Counted from the stretch's first letter, positions 50,801-60,618 are shown. The stretch: 64,000 nucleotides of DNA from Lysinibacillus pakistanensis (GCA_001312325.1 BBDJ01000023.1:1-64000); one strand, 5' to 3'. The notes: generated by a model from the sequence alone, not told the origin. Program-made: numbers and translations.

Positions 50801-51515
50801 CTATTTTATTTGTAAAAATTTTTCTGCTTCGGCTATCGCTATTTTTAAAAGCTCCTGTGGTTGCATCAACATCTTTCCGTGTCCCACAGCAAGTAAACTT
50901 GGGTTTAATTCGCTTAATTTTTTTTACGCTTTCAAGAGCCGTATTTTTATCCCATGTAGCTAGGGCAGGAAATGGGAATAACAAATTCATCATACCTGAT
51001 ACAACTAGCTTTCCTCTTGTTATAAGAGCATCTCCAGCAATTAAACTTTGATTACGTGTATCGAAAAGAGTGATGGAACCAGGGGTATGACCTGGTGTTG
51101 AAATCACTTCTAATGAACCAACACGATCACCTTCTTCCAGTAATAAATCCGGTTTGGTTTTAATATTTTTGGGAAGGCCTCCTCGGATGGGTGTGTTTTT
51201 TTCATTTGGTAGTAAGGTACTATTCCCTTCCAACAATAAAGCATCTCTTGAAGAAATACATACCTGACTAGAGGGTAATAATTCTTTTAACATGTCTAGT
51301 GCTCCTATATGATCACTATGTGCATGGGTAATGATAATTCTTGTAATCGGTTTTCCGATTTTTTTTGCTGCATTGATTATACTTTTTGTACTATAAGGCA
51401 GTGCTGTATCTATAAGGGTAAGCTCGCTTTCTTCTTCTACAAAATAACAATTAACAGGAAATATTCTTGGCATAAATGACAATTGAAACACAGTACCAAT
51501 ATTCGTAACTTTCAT
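50801..51515 (-). CDS. Metallo-beta-lactamase-fold hydrolase
   Basis: Reconstructed 237 aa. Zinc ligands: IITHAHSDHIGALDML, STPGHTPGSITLF, LIAGDALIT and the final His in LAVGHGKMLMQ. An 8-T run near 50919-50926 (read 7) restores the C-terminus. ATG 51515 has AAGGAGGT 10 nt upstream. It is co-transcribed with the TetR 2 gene (10-bp gap). Generic glyoxalase-II/lactonase-type hydrolase; substrate unknown. Confidence 0.87.
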
Positions 51516-51559
51516 TTTAGACAATACCTCCTTCAAAAACTAATTACATTTCAATTTTA

Positions 51560-51574
51560 ACTAATAGTATTAGT
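51560..51574. promoter_or_regulatory. Operator palindrome before MBL-TetR unit
   Basis: ACTAATA-G-TATTAGT is a perfect 7-bp inverted repeat 45 bp upstream of the MBL start, a good candidate for the TetR 2 site. Confidence 0.6.
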
Positions 51575-51879
51575 TTTTGCAATATTTCACCTTTAAAGAA
51601 GAGAAAACAAATTAACCTTTACTTTTATTTGCAATTAAAAAAAATGGAACTTTCGGATTTAAATATGTAATTTAAATTTCCATATTAAAATTAAAAGGAA
51701 TAGTGTACAAGTAACGCCACTATTACACTATTAGTAGAATATTAAAATCTATTGGAGGTGTTTTTTGTTTTTTTTGTGGGAAATGAGATCCTATTAGAAG
51801 TTAATATGGGGCGCTATTTTTGCTTGCTGAGTGAGATAGTAGTATGACTGCATATTATGACATACTTTTAATCCACATA
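51575..51879. other. Intergenic stretch with 9-bp inverted repeat
   Basis: A/T-rich. AATAGTGTA (51699-51707) and TACACTATT (51724-51732) form a perfect inverted repeat. A TTGGAGGTG ribosome-binding-like site at about 51751 is followed only by a T-rich frame that stops after about 10 codons, so I do not call a gene. Confidence 0.4.
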
Positions 51880-51928
51880 AAGGTAGCTGGAGAATAACCA
51901 TTCGTTTTCTCCAGCTACTTTTTTTTGT
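51880..51928. terminator. Rho-independent terminator
   Basis: GGTAGCTGGAGA pairs with TCTCCAGCTACT and is followed on the plus strand by TTTTTT; it also lies just past the stop of the Lys-rich gene on the minus strand. Confidence 0.65.
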
Positions 51929-52112
51929 TAGGCTGCTTTCTTACTGCTTTTCTTTTTATCTTTTTTTGTTAGCAGCTTTCTTTTCAATTTTTTTTCTCAG
52001 CTTTTTTTCTTCGCTAACTTTTTCTCAAGTTTCTTTTTGTCAGCTTTTTTTCTTTGTTTTTTTTCTCAGCTACAGCTTCTTCATTTTTGTTTTTCTTAAT
52101 TTTTTTTGCCAT
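51928..52112 (-). CDS. Lysine-rich small basic protein
   Basis: About 59 aa when A runs are trimmed by a total of 5 bases. It reads as repeated Lys/Ala/Glu blocks (EEAVAEKKQRKKADKKKLE; KLAKKKAEKKIEKKAANKK; DKKKSSKKAA); about half the residues are Lys. ATG 52112 lies 7 nt after AGAGGAGTG and the stop is followed by a hairpin, so it looks like a real gene that homopolymer errors hide. The composition recalls histone-H1-like or nucleic-acid-binding tails; function unknown. Confidence 0.6.
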
Positions 52113-52442
52113 GTTTAATGCACTCCTCTGATTTGTATTGACTCCTTGTAAAAAGATGTCTATATACATAGGGTATATTAAACATAAATGGAATGCAAAT
52201 ATATTTAATGTAAAATATTTACAATCAATTGTTTTTATGTATAGTTTATGAGATTTTTAATGGAAAACGTCCAAAATAATAAAATTTCGGACGCATTTTT
52301 CTGTATGCAATTACATGCAAGCTAGTCAGCAAGACGTGATTGATAAAAGTATAAATTTGAAATAGATGTCGAGTAAGGTAATGAATTTGCCCTATACATT
52401 AGGTAACACGAGGCTTCTTTGATTAATTTATAAAAAAATTGT
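52113..52442. other. Intergenic stretch with a hairpin
   Basis: 330 bp, A/T-rich. ACGTCC..GGACGC at about 52266-52294 followed by TTTTT resembles a terminator on the plus strand, although no plus-strand gene precedes it. No other feature seen. Confidence 0.4.
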
Positions 52443-52989
52443 TCATTCTTCATCTCCAAAAATATTCAAATTATACTTTTCTGAAAGAGATTTAATAAGA
52501 TCCCATGATTTATCTAGTTCACGTAAGGAATTTTCATATTCTTCTTTAGCATTTTGTATAGGAACTTGATTAATTGTATCGACTAAATTGGTAGTTGAAG
52601 TGTAATGATAGAGTTTTTTTGGTTTTAAAATCGTCTATCGCATCATAGACTTCTTTTTCCTCTGGCGAGCTTGTTTTAGGATTGAAATCAATTTTAATAT
52701 CTGAATAATTTGTTGCATCTTCATAGAATACTAGCTGTTGTGCAAGAGTTTCTTTTATTTCATCACTAGAATTTAGAAATGAGTGAGTTTGTGATTCATG
52801 TAAATTAATCAAACTAATAATATTATTCTCTTCTATGTTTTTATATTCCCATTCTACTTGAATATAGTCTTTTAAATCAGCAATAAATTGATCATCGAAA
52901 CCTGTATCATTTTCTTTACTACAAGCAGATAAAACTAAGATAATGAGTAAACATATTAATAGTAGTATTCTGATTTTATTGCATTTCAT
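52443..52989 (-). CDS. Lipoprotein of unknown function
   Basis: Reconstructed 181 aa. Signal with lipobox LVLSAC (Cys at about residue 23). The mature part is acidic and helical (DDQFIADLKDYIQVEWEYKN; SSDEIKETLAQQLVFYEDAT). A 7-T run near 52613-52619 (read 6) extends it to a tail ending NLNIFGDEE. ATG 52989 follows CAGGAGG. No family recognised. Confidence 0.75.
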
Positions 52990-53305
52990 ATGTATTCCTC
53001 CTGAAACATATATTTCCTCATATGGTAACATAGTCTTGGAATCAAAAAAAAGTTTGTTTTTAACTTCTTTCAGTGAAGTCTCACACCTCAATAGGCATTT
53101 GTAAATTACCCTGAACTAAAGGGTAGCTTTAGTTTTTAATTTGGAATAATAATAGAAATGGGAACAGGGAAATAATATAAATAAGATTCCGAGATTATGA
53201 GATTATATTACTTTTGTTGGATTTTTAACATTCGTTGGTAGAACATTAGATTACTGGTATATAATACTAAGATTATGTTTTTTTAAAAATACGAGGGGGA
53301 GAATA

Positions 53306-54044
53306 ATGAGAAAATTTTTTTATTGTGTTACTAGCAGCATTTGTATTTGCAGTAGTAAATCCAACAAAATCAGAAGCAAAAGTAATGTATGATGGAGCAG
53401 AGGTTGTAAAAGACCAAACAGGAAAAATGACCTTTAAAAAAGACATCAAGGTATACAAAAAAAATTCGGATGGAACGTTTGATTCGTTAGTGGTAAAGCG
53501 AAATAACTTCTTTAAAACGTATGATATTGAAAAATATGATGGCAAAACATTCTACCAGATGGGGCAATATCGGGTACAAGCAACAGATTTGGTAGTTTTC
53601 AAAGAAGTACCAATAAAAATTCGTTCATCTTTCTATAACAATCCAACTTATATCATTATTAATCGTGATGGTATTTATGGTGTCGGATCTTATGGAACGT
53701 GGTTCAAAGGAAGCGATGGGAATATTTCTATTACAAATAATGGACAACTACTTTCATATTGCTCTGGCGGTAAGTGTTTTCAGTATCCTGGTACAGACAT
53801 TAAAATCGCTGAGACAATGTCGAGAAAAAGAGATGTACTTTTTGAGCTAACAAAAGATGCAGGTGGGAAAAGCACTCCATTAAATGGAGCTAAATCTGAA
53901 ACAATGCATAAAAAGGGGAGTATTGTAATTTCATGGGGTGAGGAAATTAATGGCTATCTATTTGTAGGTGTGGATGTAAATAACGCTCACGGTGCGAATG
54001 TTTGGATTCCGGTGAATTCATTAAAGCCAGTTGGAGATAAGTGA
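53306..54044 (+). CDS. Secreted protein of unknown function
   Basis: Reconstructed 245 aa. Signal peptide RKFFIVLLAAFVFAVVNPTK with probable cleavage near KSEAK. The mature protein is beta-rich: VMYDGAEVVKDQTGKMTF, GVGSYGTWFKGSDGNISI, ending VWIPVNSLKPVGDK. A 7-T run at 53317-53323 (read 6) is the only break. ATG 53306 is behind GAGGGGGAG. It may be a wall-associated or SH3-like domain protein; no family recognised. Confidence 0.75.
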
Positions 54045-54063
54045 TAGATTATGAATTATATAC

Positions 54064-54099
54064 AGCTCTCTTATTTATTTAAGGGGGCTATTTTTTTTT
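54064..54099 (+). terminator. Probable terminator after secreted protein
   Basis: AGCTCTC can pair with GGGGGCT (with G-U pairs), followed by a run of 9 T. The rest of the gap to 54406 shows no gene. Confidence 0.5.
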
Positions 54100-54406
54100 A
54101 TGGTTGGTTAACATGCGAATAGGATGTTTGTCGATGGGCTTTAGGTAGAGAGAAGAATAACTGCTAGGAGTAATGTGAGATACCAGTTTAGTCAATAAGC
54201 AATTTATAGCAGTTAATAAGTCTACACAATTATTTTATGCATAAGGAGTAAATATTTTGAATACATGAAGCAACAATTTTTAATGTGGGGATGATGTTGC
54301 CTTTAGAGTATCAACAATAATAACCCAAAAAATGTGCAGTATAGTATTAGCCTGATTCCCAATACTAAACCTGTTTCAAAATATTTAGCATAAGGAGGCT
54401 TTTTTA

Positions 54407-54700
54407 ATGAGATTTCTTGCATGGAGTGTAATTGGAGCTGTTATTTTGGGTGTGGCTAGAGGATTTCAAAATGGTAATCTTCAACAGTTCACAAATAATA
54501 TTTCGAATAAATTAAATCTGCAGAATGCTCAACAAATGATGAAGCCAATACAACAAATGGCACAACCATTGCAACAAATGACTCAGCCTTTGCAACAAGC
54601 GAAGCAACCTCAACATCAAACAAACCAATTGTCACAACAAATGACTCAGCCATTACAAGCTGTAGCTAATAATTTAACTGGTAATTCATCAAAACAATAA
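54407..54700 (+). CDS. Gln-rich repeat protein with N-terminal helix
   Basis: 97 aa. Hydrophobic N-terminus (FLAWSVIGAVILGVARG) followed by a Gln-rich region with imperfect 9-residue repeats of the type QQMTQPLQQ (residues about 50-85). Start ATG after AAGGAGG. It could be membrane-anchored with a disordered tail. No family recognised. Confidence 0.65.
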   Translation: MRFLAWSVIGAVILGVARGFQNGNLQQFTNNISNKLNLQNAQQMMKPIQQMAQPLQQMTQPLQQAKQPQHQTNQLSQQMTQPLQAVANNLTGNSSKQ

Positions 54701-54711
54701 GTAAGAATAAA

Positions 54712-54777
54712 CAATTGCTATGAATGAGGGGACTGATAGAAAAAGGTTTATTCATCAGAATGTATTCATAGCAATTG
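54712..54777. repeat. 14-bp perfect inverted repeat
   Basis: CAATTGCTATGAAT (54712-54725) and ATTCATAGCAATTG (54764-54777) around 38 nt, just after the Gln-rich gene. No T-tract follows, so it is not a standard terminator. Confidence 0.5.
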
Positions 54778-54966
54778 ACTTTACATATTTTAGTTTTTAC
54801 TCGTTAGGAATAATTTAGACAACAAATTATTTTAATTTTCGGTTCAAGGAATCGGACCATGATTTAATTGTAGACCGTATGCTTCCATAAAAAAAATATG
54901 TAATTGTTATTTATTATCTGTGAAGGACATATGATGTTACAATACTAAATCGAGTAGGGGTTTACT

Positions 54967-55086
54967 GGCAAGCTAGGTATTACTTTGGGTGGCGATTGGT
55001 TAGGTAACATTGACCGTCCACACTTTGAAGTTAAACTATCATGGAAGATGCTAACAGGTTATAAGCAATTGTTGCACTTAATTTGA
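54967..55086 (+). pseudogene. CwlK-like peptidoglycan peptidase remnant
   Basis: A 39-codon frame, GKLGITLGGDWLGNIDRPHF followed by EVKLSWKMLTGYKQLL and a stop. This is the zinc/active-site end of M15C L-alanyl-D-glutamate endopeptidases (family pattern GLxWGGxW..xDRPHF). The N-terminal two-thirds is missing. It is probably a leftover of a prophage endolysin or a host CwlK gene. Confidence 0.6.
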
Positions 55087-55125
55087 CAAATCATCATACT
55101 AAATTAGAAAGAAGGAGATTTACTT

Positions 55126-55609
55126 ATGGCAGTATTAAAAGACTACTCTAGTAAACCAAATTGCGAAGTTGAAATAAATTTAAAATTAGTCAATGATTCA
55201 AGTGTGAAATTCTGTATTTATTTCAGAGCGGGTCGAGATTTTCCCGAGGTACATAAGGAAATTGCCTGTTTAAAGGAAGATTTTTTTCAAATTGTTAGAA
55301 GATTTGAAACTTCTTGATAGTATTCATTTGAGTATTTTAGAGCCTAAAGATCCAGGATTGAGTATTTACCATATCCCTCATTATGGAAATTATTTTTATC
55401 CCCAGCACGGTTTTCTTCAAATTCCTGAACATGAAAGAATTGAATCGGAGACTCGTTATAAATTAATTTTTGTATTAGATGCAAATGAAAAGTATCATTT
55501 TGGCCCAAGAGAATGTGGTCCTGCATTTTGTCTAATAGTAAAAATGGAACAAATAATTGAATTTGTAGAAAGTTTAAAGTCAGAGGTAAATAATATTTAT
55601 AGTGCTTAA
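55126..55609 (+). CDS. Hypothetical protein, 160 aa
   Basis: Reconstructed 160 aa. A 7-T run at 55281-55287 (read 6) joins two halves, giving ACLKEDFFKLLEDLKLLDSI. It looks cytoplasmic, mixed alpha/beta: YSSKPNCEVEINLKLVNDSS; YKLIFVLDANEKYHFGPREC. ATG 55126 is behind AGAAGGAGA. No family recognised; its place next to a lysin remnant may mean a phage or accessory origin. Confidence 0.65.
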
Positions 55610-55635
55610 TCAAGAAAATTTATTTAGTTACATAC

Positions 55636-55678
55636 AAAAGACCAGCAAATCTTATTTAGGCGAGCTGGCCTTTTTTTA
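55636..55678 (+). terminator. Rho-independent terminator
   Basis: AAAGACCAGC pairs with GCTGGCCTTT (one bulge) and is followed by TTTT. Confidence 0.75.
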
Positions 55679-55714
55679 GTTGTAATGAAAAAAAAGCCAC
55701 TAATTTTGAGTGAC

Positions 55715-55921
55715 CTAGATTCCTAACAATTGCTTTTTCTTCGCGTCAAATTCGTCTTGTGTTAAAATTCCTGCATCTAATAAATCCTTTAATTCGCGGA
55801 TTTTGTCAGCAACATCGTTCATATTCTTTTCTTTTGGAGCTACAGTTGGTGCAGAGGAAGTTTCCTTTTGTATTGCCTTAAAATTTTCAATAGCTTTCTT
55901 AATTTCAACAGCAACATGCAT
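55715..55921 (-). pseudogene. SHOCT-domain protein, probably truncated
   Basis: 68 aa. The C-terminal 30 residues are a SHOCT motif (KIRELKDLLDAGILTQDEFD). The N-terminal part, with about 24 more in-frame residues upstream (STGNKAVIDNVPMHVAVEIK), resembles the end of a bacterial PH-like domain that usually precedes SHOCT. A stop lies just before that, and the cobalamin riboswitch begins about 100 bp further on, so most of the PH domain is missing. ATG 55921 lacks a good ribosome binding site. Confidence 0.6.
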
Positions 55922-56044
55922 TGGTACATTATCGATTACAGCTTTGTTTCCAGTAGATATGTGATATCTATAGATATTAGTAATCTATCTGGATTGTGTC
56001 TGTGCACACAAACCTTTATGGTATAATAATAAAAACGGAATAAT

Positions 56045-56216
56045 AAGATAGAGGTACAAATTGGATTTTTCGATTTGTTTAAAAGGGAAGTTCGGTGGGA
56101 ATCCGACGCTGTCCCGCAACTGTAAATGGGAGCACGTTTCAATGGACCACTGTTACGTATTGTAATGGGAAGGTGAAAGGTGTGATGAACTTAAGCCAGG
56201 AGACCTGCCTTTATCT
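56045..56216 (+). ncRNA. Cobalamin (AdoCbl) riboswitch
   Basis: Hallmarks in order: AAGGGAAG..GGTGGGAATCC, the core ACGCTGTCCCGCAACTGTAA (from about 56106), a variable middle, and the B12 box GCCAGGAGACCTGCC at 56195-56209. AAGATA (56045) and TTATCT (56211) can form P1. It is oriented toward the tiny gene at 56252 and, beyond a terminator, a 58-aa gene and a PepSY gene. Binding of coenzyme B12 normally turns downstream genes off. Confidence 0.92.
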
Positions 56217-56251
56217 AGTACAACCAAAAAAACCTACGAGGATAGGGGGTG

Positions 56252-56380
56252 TTGAGTGTGACTAGAGAAATTCTCCTGCATGCTCATAGTACGATGATTG
56301 CAAAACAGGTAGCTTCTATGTTTAATAGAAAGCTTTTTTCACCATGGCAATCACTGTATTATGTCGTGTATTTGTCATAG
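56252..56380 (+). CDS. Small ORF under the cobalamin riboswitch
   Basis: 42 aa if started at TTG 56252 (40 from GTG 56258), behind ATAGGGGGTG. Sequence: REILLHAHSTMIAKQVASMF then RKLFSPWQSLYYVVYLS. No family recognised. It is followed at once by a strong terminator. It is either a real B12-regulated small protein or the stump of a lost gene. Confidence 0.45.
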   Translation: MSVTREILLHAHSTMIAKQVASMFNRKLFSPWQSLYYVVYLS

Positions 56381-56384
56381 TAAA

Positions 56385-56417
56385 CATCTTTCTGATGAGG
56401 GAAAGATGTTTTTTTTA
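56385..56417 (+). terminator. Rho-independent terminator
   Basis: AACATCTTTC and GAAAGATGTT form a 10-bp stem followed by TTTTTT. Confidence 0.85.
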
Positions 56418-56444
56418 TGTAAAAAAATTAAAGGAGTGGTCCAC

Positions 56445-56621
56445 ATGAATCCACAAGTCGTTGAATACTATGAAAGCTTATTAAAATTTGAAATTATGCA
56501 AGAGCCTTATGCAGCAAAACCACTAAAGGAGCTTGTTGAACAATATCTTGGACATGATGGCGCACATGAGCAGTCTATTTTAGCTGCATATGCCAATGTT
56601 ATGAAAGAATTAGTAGGATAG
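56445..56621 (+). CDS. Hypothetical small protein, 58 aa
   Basis: 58 aa helical, acidic protein: NPQVVEYYESLLKFEIMQE, EQYLGHDGAHEQSILAAYAN. ATG 56445 lies behind AAAGGAGTGG and the gene ends at its own terminator (56632). No family recognised. It lies downstream of the riboswitch terminator, so its regulation by B12 depends on read-through. Confidence 0.65.
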   Translation: MNPQVVEYYESLLKFEIMQEPYAAKPLKELVEQYLGHDGAHEQSILAAYANVMKELVG

Positions 56622-56631
56622 AATATTTTTT

Positions 56632-56668
56632 GGGCTACCTTGCAGCTGTTTGAGGTAGCTTTTTTTGA
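56632..56668 (+). terminator. Rho-independent terminator
   Basis: GCTACCT pairs with AGGTAGC around a 12-nt loop and is followed by TTTTTTT. Confidence 0.75.
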
Positions 56669-56798
56669 TGGTGTAAATAATAATAATACCAATTGGAATA
56701 CATTTGTTTGTCATAAAACCGCCTTTAGTACTTCATTCATATTTCACTTTTTATTTATATAATTAATCTGCTATAAATAGAGAGATAGGAGATTAATT

Positions 56799-58161
56799 AT
56801 GAAAAATTTACTTTATAAAAGATTTTGGCGGCTGCATTTTTTCGCAGCACTTTTTATTACGCCATTGCTTCTATCACTAACATTGAGTGGAATTGGTTAT
56901 CTTTTTTTCACAGATGTTGAGAATCAGTTATATGATGATTACTTCTTTGGCAAAAGTCATAAAGAAGAGGTCTTAACAATTGATGAAGCCGTAGAAAAAG
57001 CAGAAGCTGCATTTGCAGGATATTCTACTACTAAAGTGATTATGTTAGAAGAACCATATAATACTCGTTTAACATTATCAAATGGGAAAGAAGAGAAATA
57101 CGTATTTTTAGATGACAATAATCAAATGGTAGGCAGTCAGGATGCCAATTACACATTTTCTAATATTATGAGAAATACACATAGCTCCCTATTTATTGGT
57201 GGTACATTTGTCAATTATTTAGTAGAACTAGCGGCATGTTGGACGATCTTTTTATTACTGTCAGGACTTTATATGACCTTTAAAGGGAATTTATTGAAAA
57301 AGCCCAAGTCTGAAAATAAACGACAAAAAAAGTAAAAGATACCATGCGCTTGTTGGGACGATCATTACGATTCCAATGGTGATGTTCATTTCTACAGGGC
57401 TTTTATGGTCTGCCTTTCAAGGTTCGATACTTGCTGATATAGCGTCAGAAAGCCCAACTTTCGGTTACCCATTATTACAGCAAAAGCCACCAACTTCTGA
57501 TGTGTCTGAAATTCCATGGGCAACCCGTCAATTAGAAGCACCAACATCTGAGGGTGAACATGCTCAGCATCATGGTGGAGGCGCTGTCCGTCATACAAAC
57601 GACAACCAAATTTCGATCGCTAATCTTGAAAAAGAAATTACTGCCATGAATATCGCCAAACCTTATTCGATTATTTATCCTTCAAATGCTGAGGGCATCT
57701 ATACAGTAGCAAAGGCTAGTAACTCTGGTGTAACAGGTCTCGATGTCAAGCCCACAGAAGAAGCAACTATCTATTTTGATCAATATAGCGGCAAGTTTAT
57801 TGATCAAGTTAACTACGAGGATTATGGTATGTTGGCTAAGTTCTTTACATGGGGAATTCCTTTACATGAAGGTCACTTGTTCGGATGGCCAAATAAGTTA
57901 TTAAACCTTGTTGTCTGTCTAGCCTTTTTAGCAGTGATTGCATGGGGAATTTGCACATGGATTTTACGGAAGAAAAAAGGGGAACTATCTGCGCCACCAC
58001 AAATTTCTCATAAAATTTCAATACCTTTCGTTAGTTTCCTCATACTTTTAGGAATTTTAATGCCATTGTTTGGTGCCTCATTGATTGCTGTGGTGTTGAT
58101 TGAATTCATAATCTTAGGCTGGCAAACAAAGAAGAAATTAAGAGCAGAAGAGGTTAAATAA
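56799..58161 (+). CDS. PepSY-associated transmembrane protein
   Basis: Reconstructed 453 aa PepSY_TM family protein. First helix: RLHFFAALFITPLLLSLTLS; an extracytoplasmic PepSY domain (LTIDEAVEKAEAAFAGYSTT); second helix; a His-rich loop (EHAQHHGGGAVRHTND); a second PepSY-like stretch and C-terminal helices. A 7-A run near 57325 (read 6) joins the halves. Family members are often linked to ferric-siderophore or metal reduction; the His-rich loop would suit metal binding (inference). ATG 56799 is behind GATAGGAG. Confidence 0.82.
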
Positions 58162-58172
58162 AAATAATATTT

Positions 58173-58209
58173 GATACGGCATTGCAGAGAATGTGCCGTA
58201 TCTTTTTTT
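58173..58209 (+). terminator. Rho-independent terminator after PepSY gene
   Basis: GATACGGCA and TGCCGTATC form a perfect stem around an 11-nt loop, followed by TTTTTTT. Confidence 0.85.
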
Positions 58210-58331
58210 CGTTAGAGAGCGGAATACTATATTATTGATGAATTGTTTAAAGATTTTTCAGCATGATTTTATAAAGTTTTAAGATTTATATGATACATTG
58301 CTAATAGTTTCAGTATATTGGGGGAATGCCT

Positions 58332-59786
58332 ATGTCCATTAAAACAAGGTTTTTGCTATCTTATGTAGGGGTAATTATTATTGCTATCACGCTTTTATTA
58401 GCATCAGTTTTTCTTTTTTTCCTTTGCGATAACAGGTGATGTCAAAGCAATTGAGCATTTTTACAAAAAAATCCTATGTACAAAAGCCTTTAACAACAGT
58501 AGAAGAAAATGCTTTTCTCGATTTAAAATTACTGGCAAAAAAAATAATCCCCTGCAGCTATTAGACATCGAACAGCTACAAAAAAAATAAATGCACCATC
58601 CATTGAAACCGTTGTGCGAAAAGATCATCAAATTGTTTATGCATCACAGAAAGATCATGAAAAATTATTGCTAAAAAGTTTACCAGGTTTTGAAGCAACC
58701 AATATTAATTCACGGGACACAATTATGATTAATCAAGCATTTTATACGTATGTTAAGTTCGATTTTTATTTTCCTGACAAATCAGAGGGGAGTATTTTTG
58801 TTTTGAGAGAGGTTAGTTCCCATGCGGAATTAACACGAGAGCTTTTACCTATTCTTCTTGGTATTTTATTTCTATTATTTATGATGATTATTGGCTTATT
58901 AAATTATCTAGTATCTAGAAGTATCATCAATCCAATTACAGCTTTAAGGGAGGGTGCTGAGCGAATTAAATCAGGAGACTTAGATTTTGAAATTACTTCT
59001 CGCTCGAATGATGAAATTGGTCAGCTCAATCGATCATTTGAGGAAATGAGAGTAAAGCTAAAGGAATCCGTCAAACTTCAGCTTCAATATGAAGAAAATC
59101 GCAAAGAATTATTATCAAACATCTCGCATGATTTAAAAACGCCCATGACCTCAATTATTGGTTATGTAGAAGGGATTAAAGATGGCGTGGCAAATACAGA
59201 GGAGAAAATGGATAAATATTTAACAACCATCTATACGAAGGCAAAGGATATGGATTTATTAATCGATGAGCTTTTCTTATTTTCTAAATTAGACTTAAAG
59301 AAGATTCCTTTTCAAATGGAAAGTGTGAATCTTCGTCAATATATGCACGATTATGTAGAGGATGCTAGCTTTGACTTTATTGCAAGAGACATTCATATAC
59401 AATATATATCAGCGGGTTCAGCTCTTTTTGCCATGGCTGATCGTGATAAATTAAGACGAGTACTGTCGAATTTATTAAGCAATAGTGAAAAATATATGGA
59501 TAAACCATACAAGCAAGTTATTATTTCTCTGCATGAGCAAGTAGATGATGCACTTATACAAGTAACAGACAATGGGATGGGCATAGACCCGACAGCTTTA
59601 CCGTATATTTTTGATCGTTTTTATCGTGCGGAGCCCTCTCGAAATTCACAAACAGGAGGCAGTGGTTTAGGGTTGGCTATTGCAAAACAAATCGTGCTTG
59701 AAATGGGTGGCGATATTTGGGCGAAGAGCGAATTAACAAAGGGGACTAGCATATTCATTTCATTGAAAAAGGCTGAGGAGAGGTGA
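58332..59786 (+). CDS. Sensor histidine kinase (HAMP type)
   Basis: Reconstructed 482 aa. Two membrane helices (the first, FLLSYVGVIIIAITLLLASV, and LLPILLGILFLLFMMIIGLL) bracket an extracytoplasmic sensor; then HAMP, an H-box with ELLSNISHDLKTPMTSIIGY, N-box VLSNLLSNSEKY, G1 DNGMGI and G2 GGSGLGLAIAK. Four runs in the first 90 codons break it (7 T near 58425, 7 A near 58464, 8 A near 58537, 8 A near 58580; the last two need 6). ATG 58332 follows GGGGGAATG. It pairs with the response regulator 7 bp downstream. Confidence 0.88.
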
Positions 59787-59792
59787 GAGAAC

Positions 59793-60482
59793 ATGAAAAA
59801 AATACTGCTAATTGAAGATGAAGTGAGCATTGCGGAGCTCCAACGTGATTATTTAGAGATTAATGATTTTACTGTAGACATACAGCATAATGGAGATGAT
59901 GGTCTGAAGCATGCATTACAGGGTGATTATGATTTAATTATTTTGGATATTATGCTTCCTGGGATGAATGGCTTTGAAATTTGTAAACAGATTCGTGCAG
60001 TGAACAACATCCCAATATTATTTGTTTCAGCCAAAAAAAAGAGGATATTGATAAAATTCGTGGTCTTGGTCTAGGTGCAGATGATTATATTACAAAGCCA
60101 TTTAGTCCAAGTGAACTTGTCGCTAGGGTCAAGGCACATTTATCAAGATATGAGCGTCTAGCCACAAACCAGCAAACGAACCATATGATGTCCATCCATG
60201 GCATTACAATCGATACATCTGCCAGAAAGGTCTTCGTGAATGGCGAAGAAATTGCCTTTACCACAAAGGAATTTGATTTACTCGTGTTTTTTGTCAAACA
60301 TCCAAATCAAGTATTAAGTAAAGAGCAGCTATATGAAAGGAACTGGGGCTATGAATCGGCTGCGGATGTTTCCACAGTTACGGTGCATATCCGAAAGCTT
60401 CGTGAAAAAAATTGAACATGATCCAGCTCAGCCAAAGTTTTTGGAAACTGTGTGGGGGGCAGGATACCGCTTAAATGTTTAA
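59793..60482 (+). CDS. OmpR-family response regulator
   Basis: Reconstructed 228 aa. Receiver domain: LLIEDEVSIAE, phospho-Asp in LIILDIMLPGMNG, Lys in ITKPFSPSEL. Winged-helix output: FTTKEFDLLVFFVKHPNQVL, then VTVHIRKLREKIE. An 8-A run near 60034 (read 6) and a 7-A run near 60405 (read 6) are repaired. The kinase gene lies upstream, the reverse of the usual order. Target genes unknown. Confidence 0.9.
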
Positions 60483-60618
60483 AAGAGAATATCTGGTTGT
60501 GATAGAAGGGACTTTTATAAGTTTTTATCTTTTCATTGAGGTTAATGGATTATTTAACATTACCACTTACGCTAAAGAAGTATGGCGACATCCTAACAGT
60601 GAGGGTGGTGTATGACAA

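Noticed and set aside
51741..51880. Plus-strand small gene behind TTGGAGGTG
   Set aside because: The frame stops after about 10 codons in every reading, even allowing one run-length correction.
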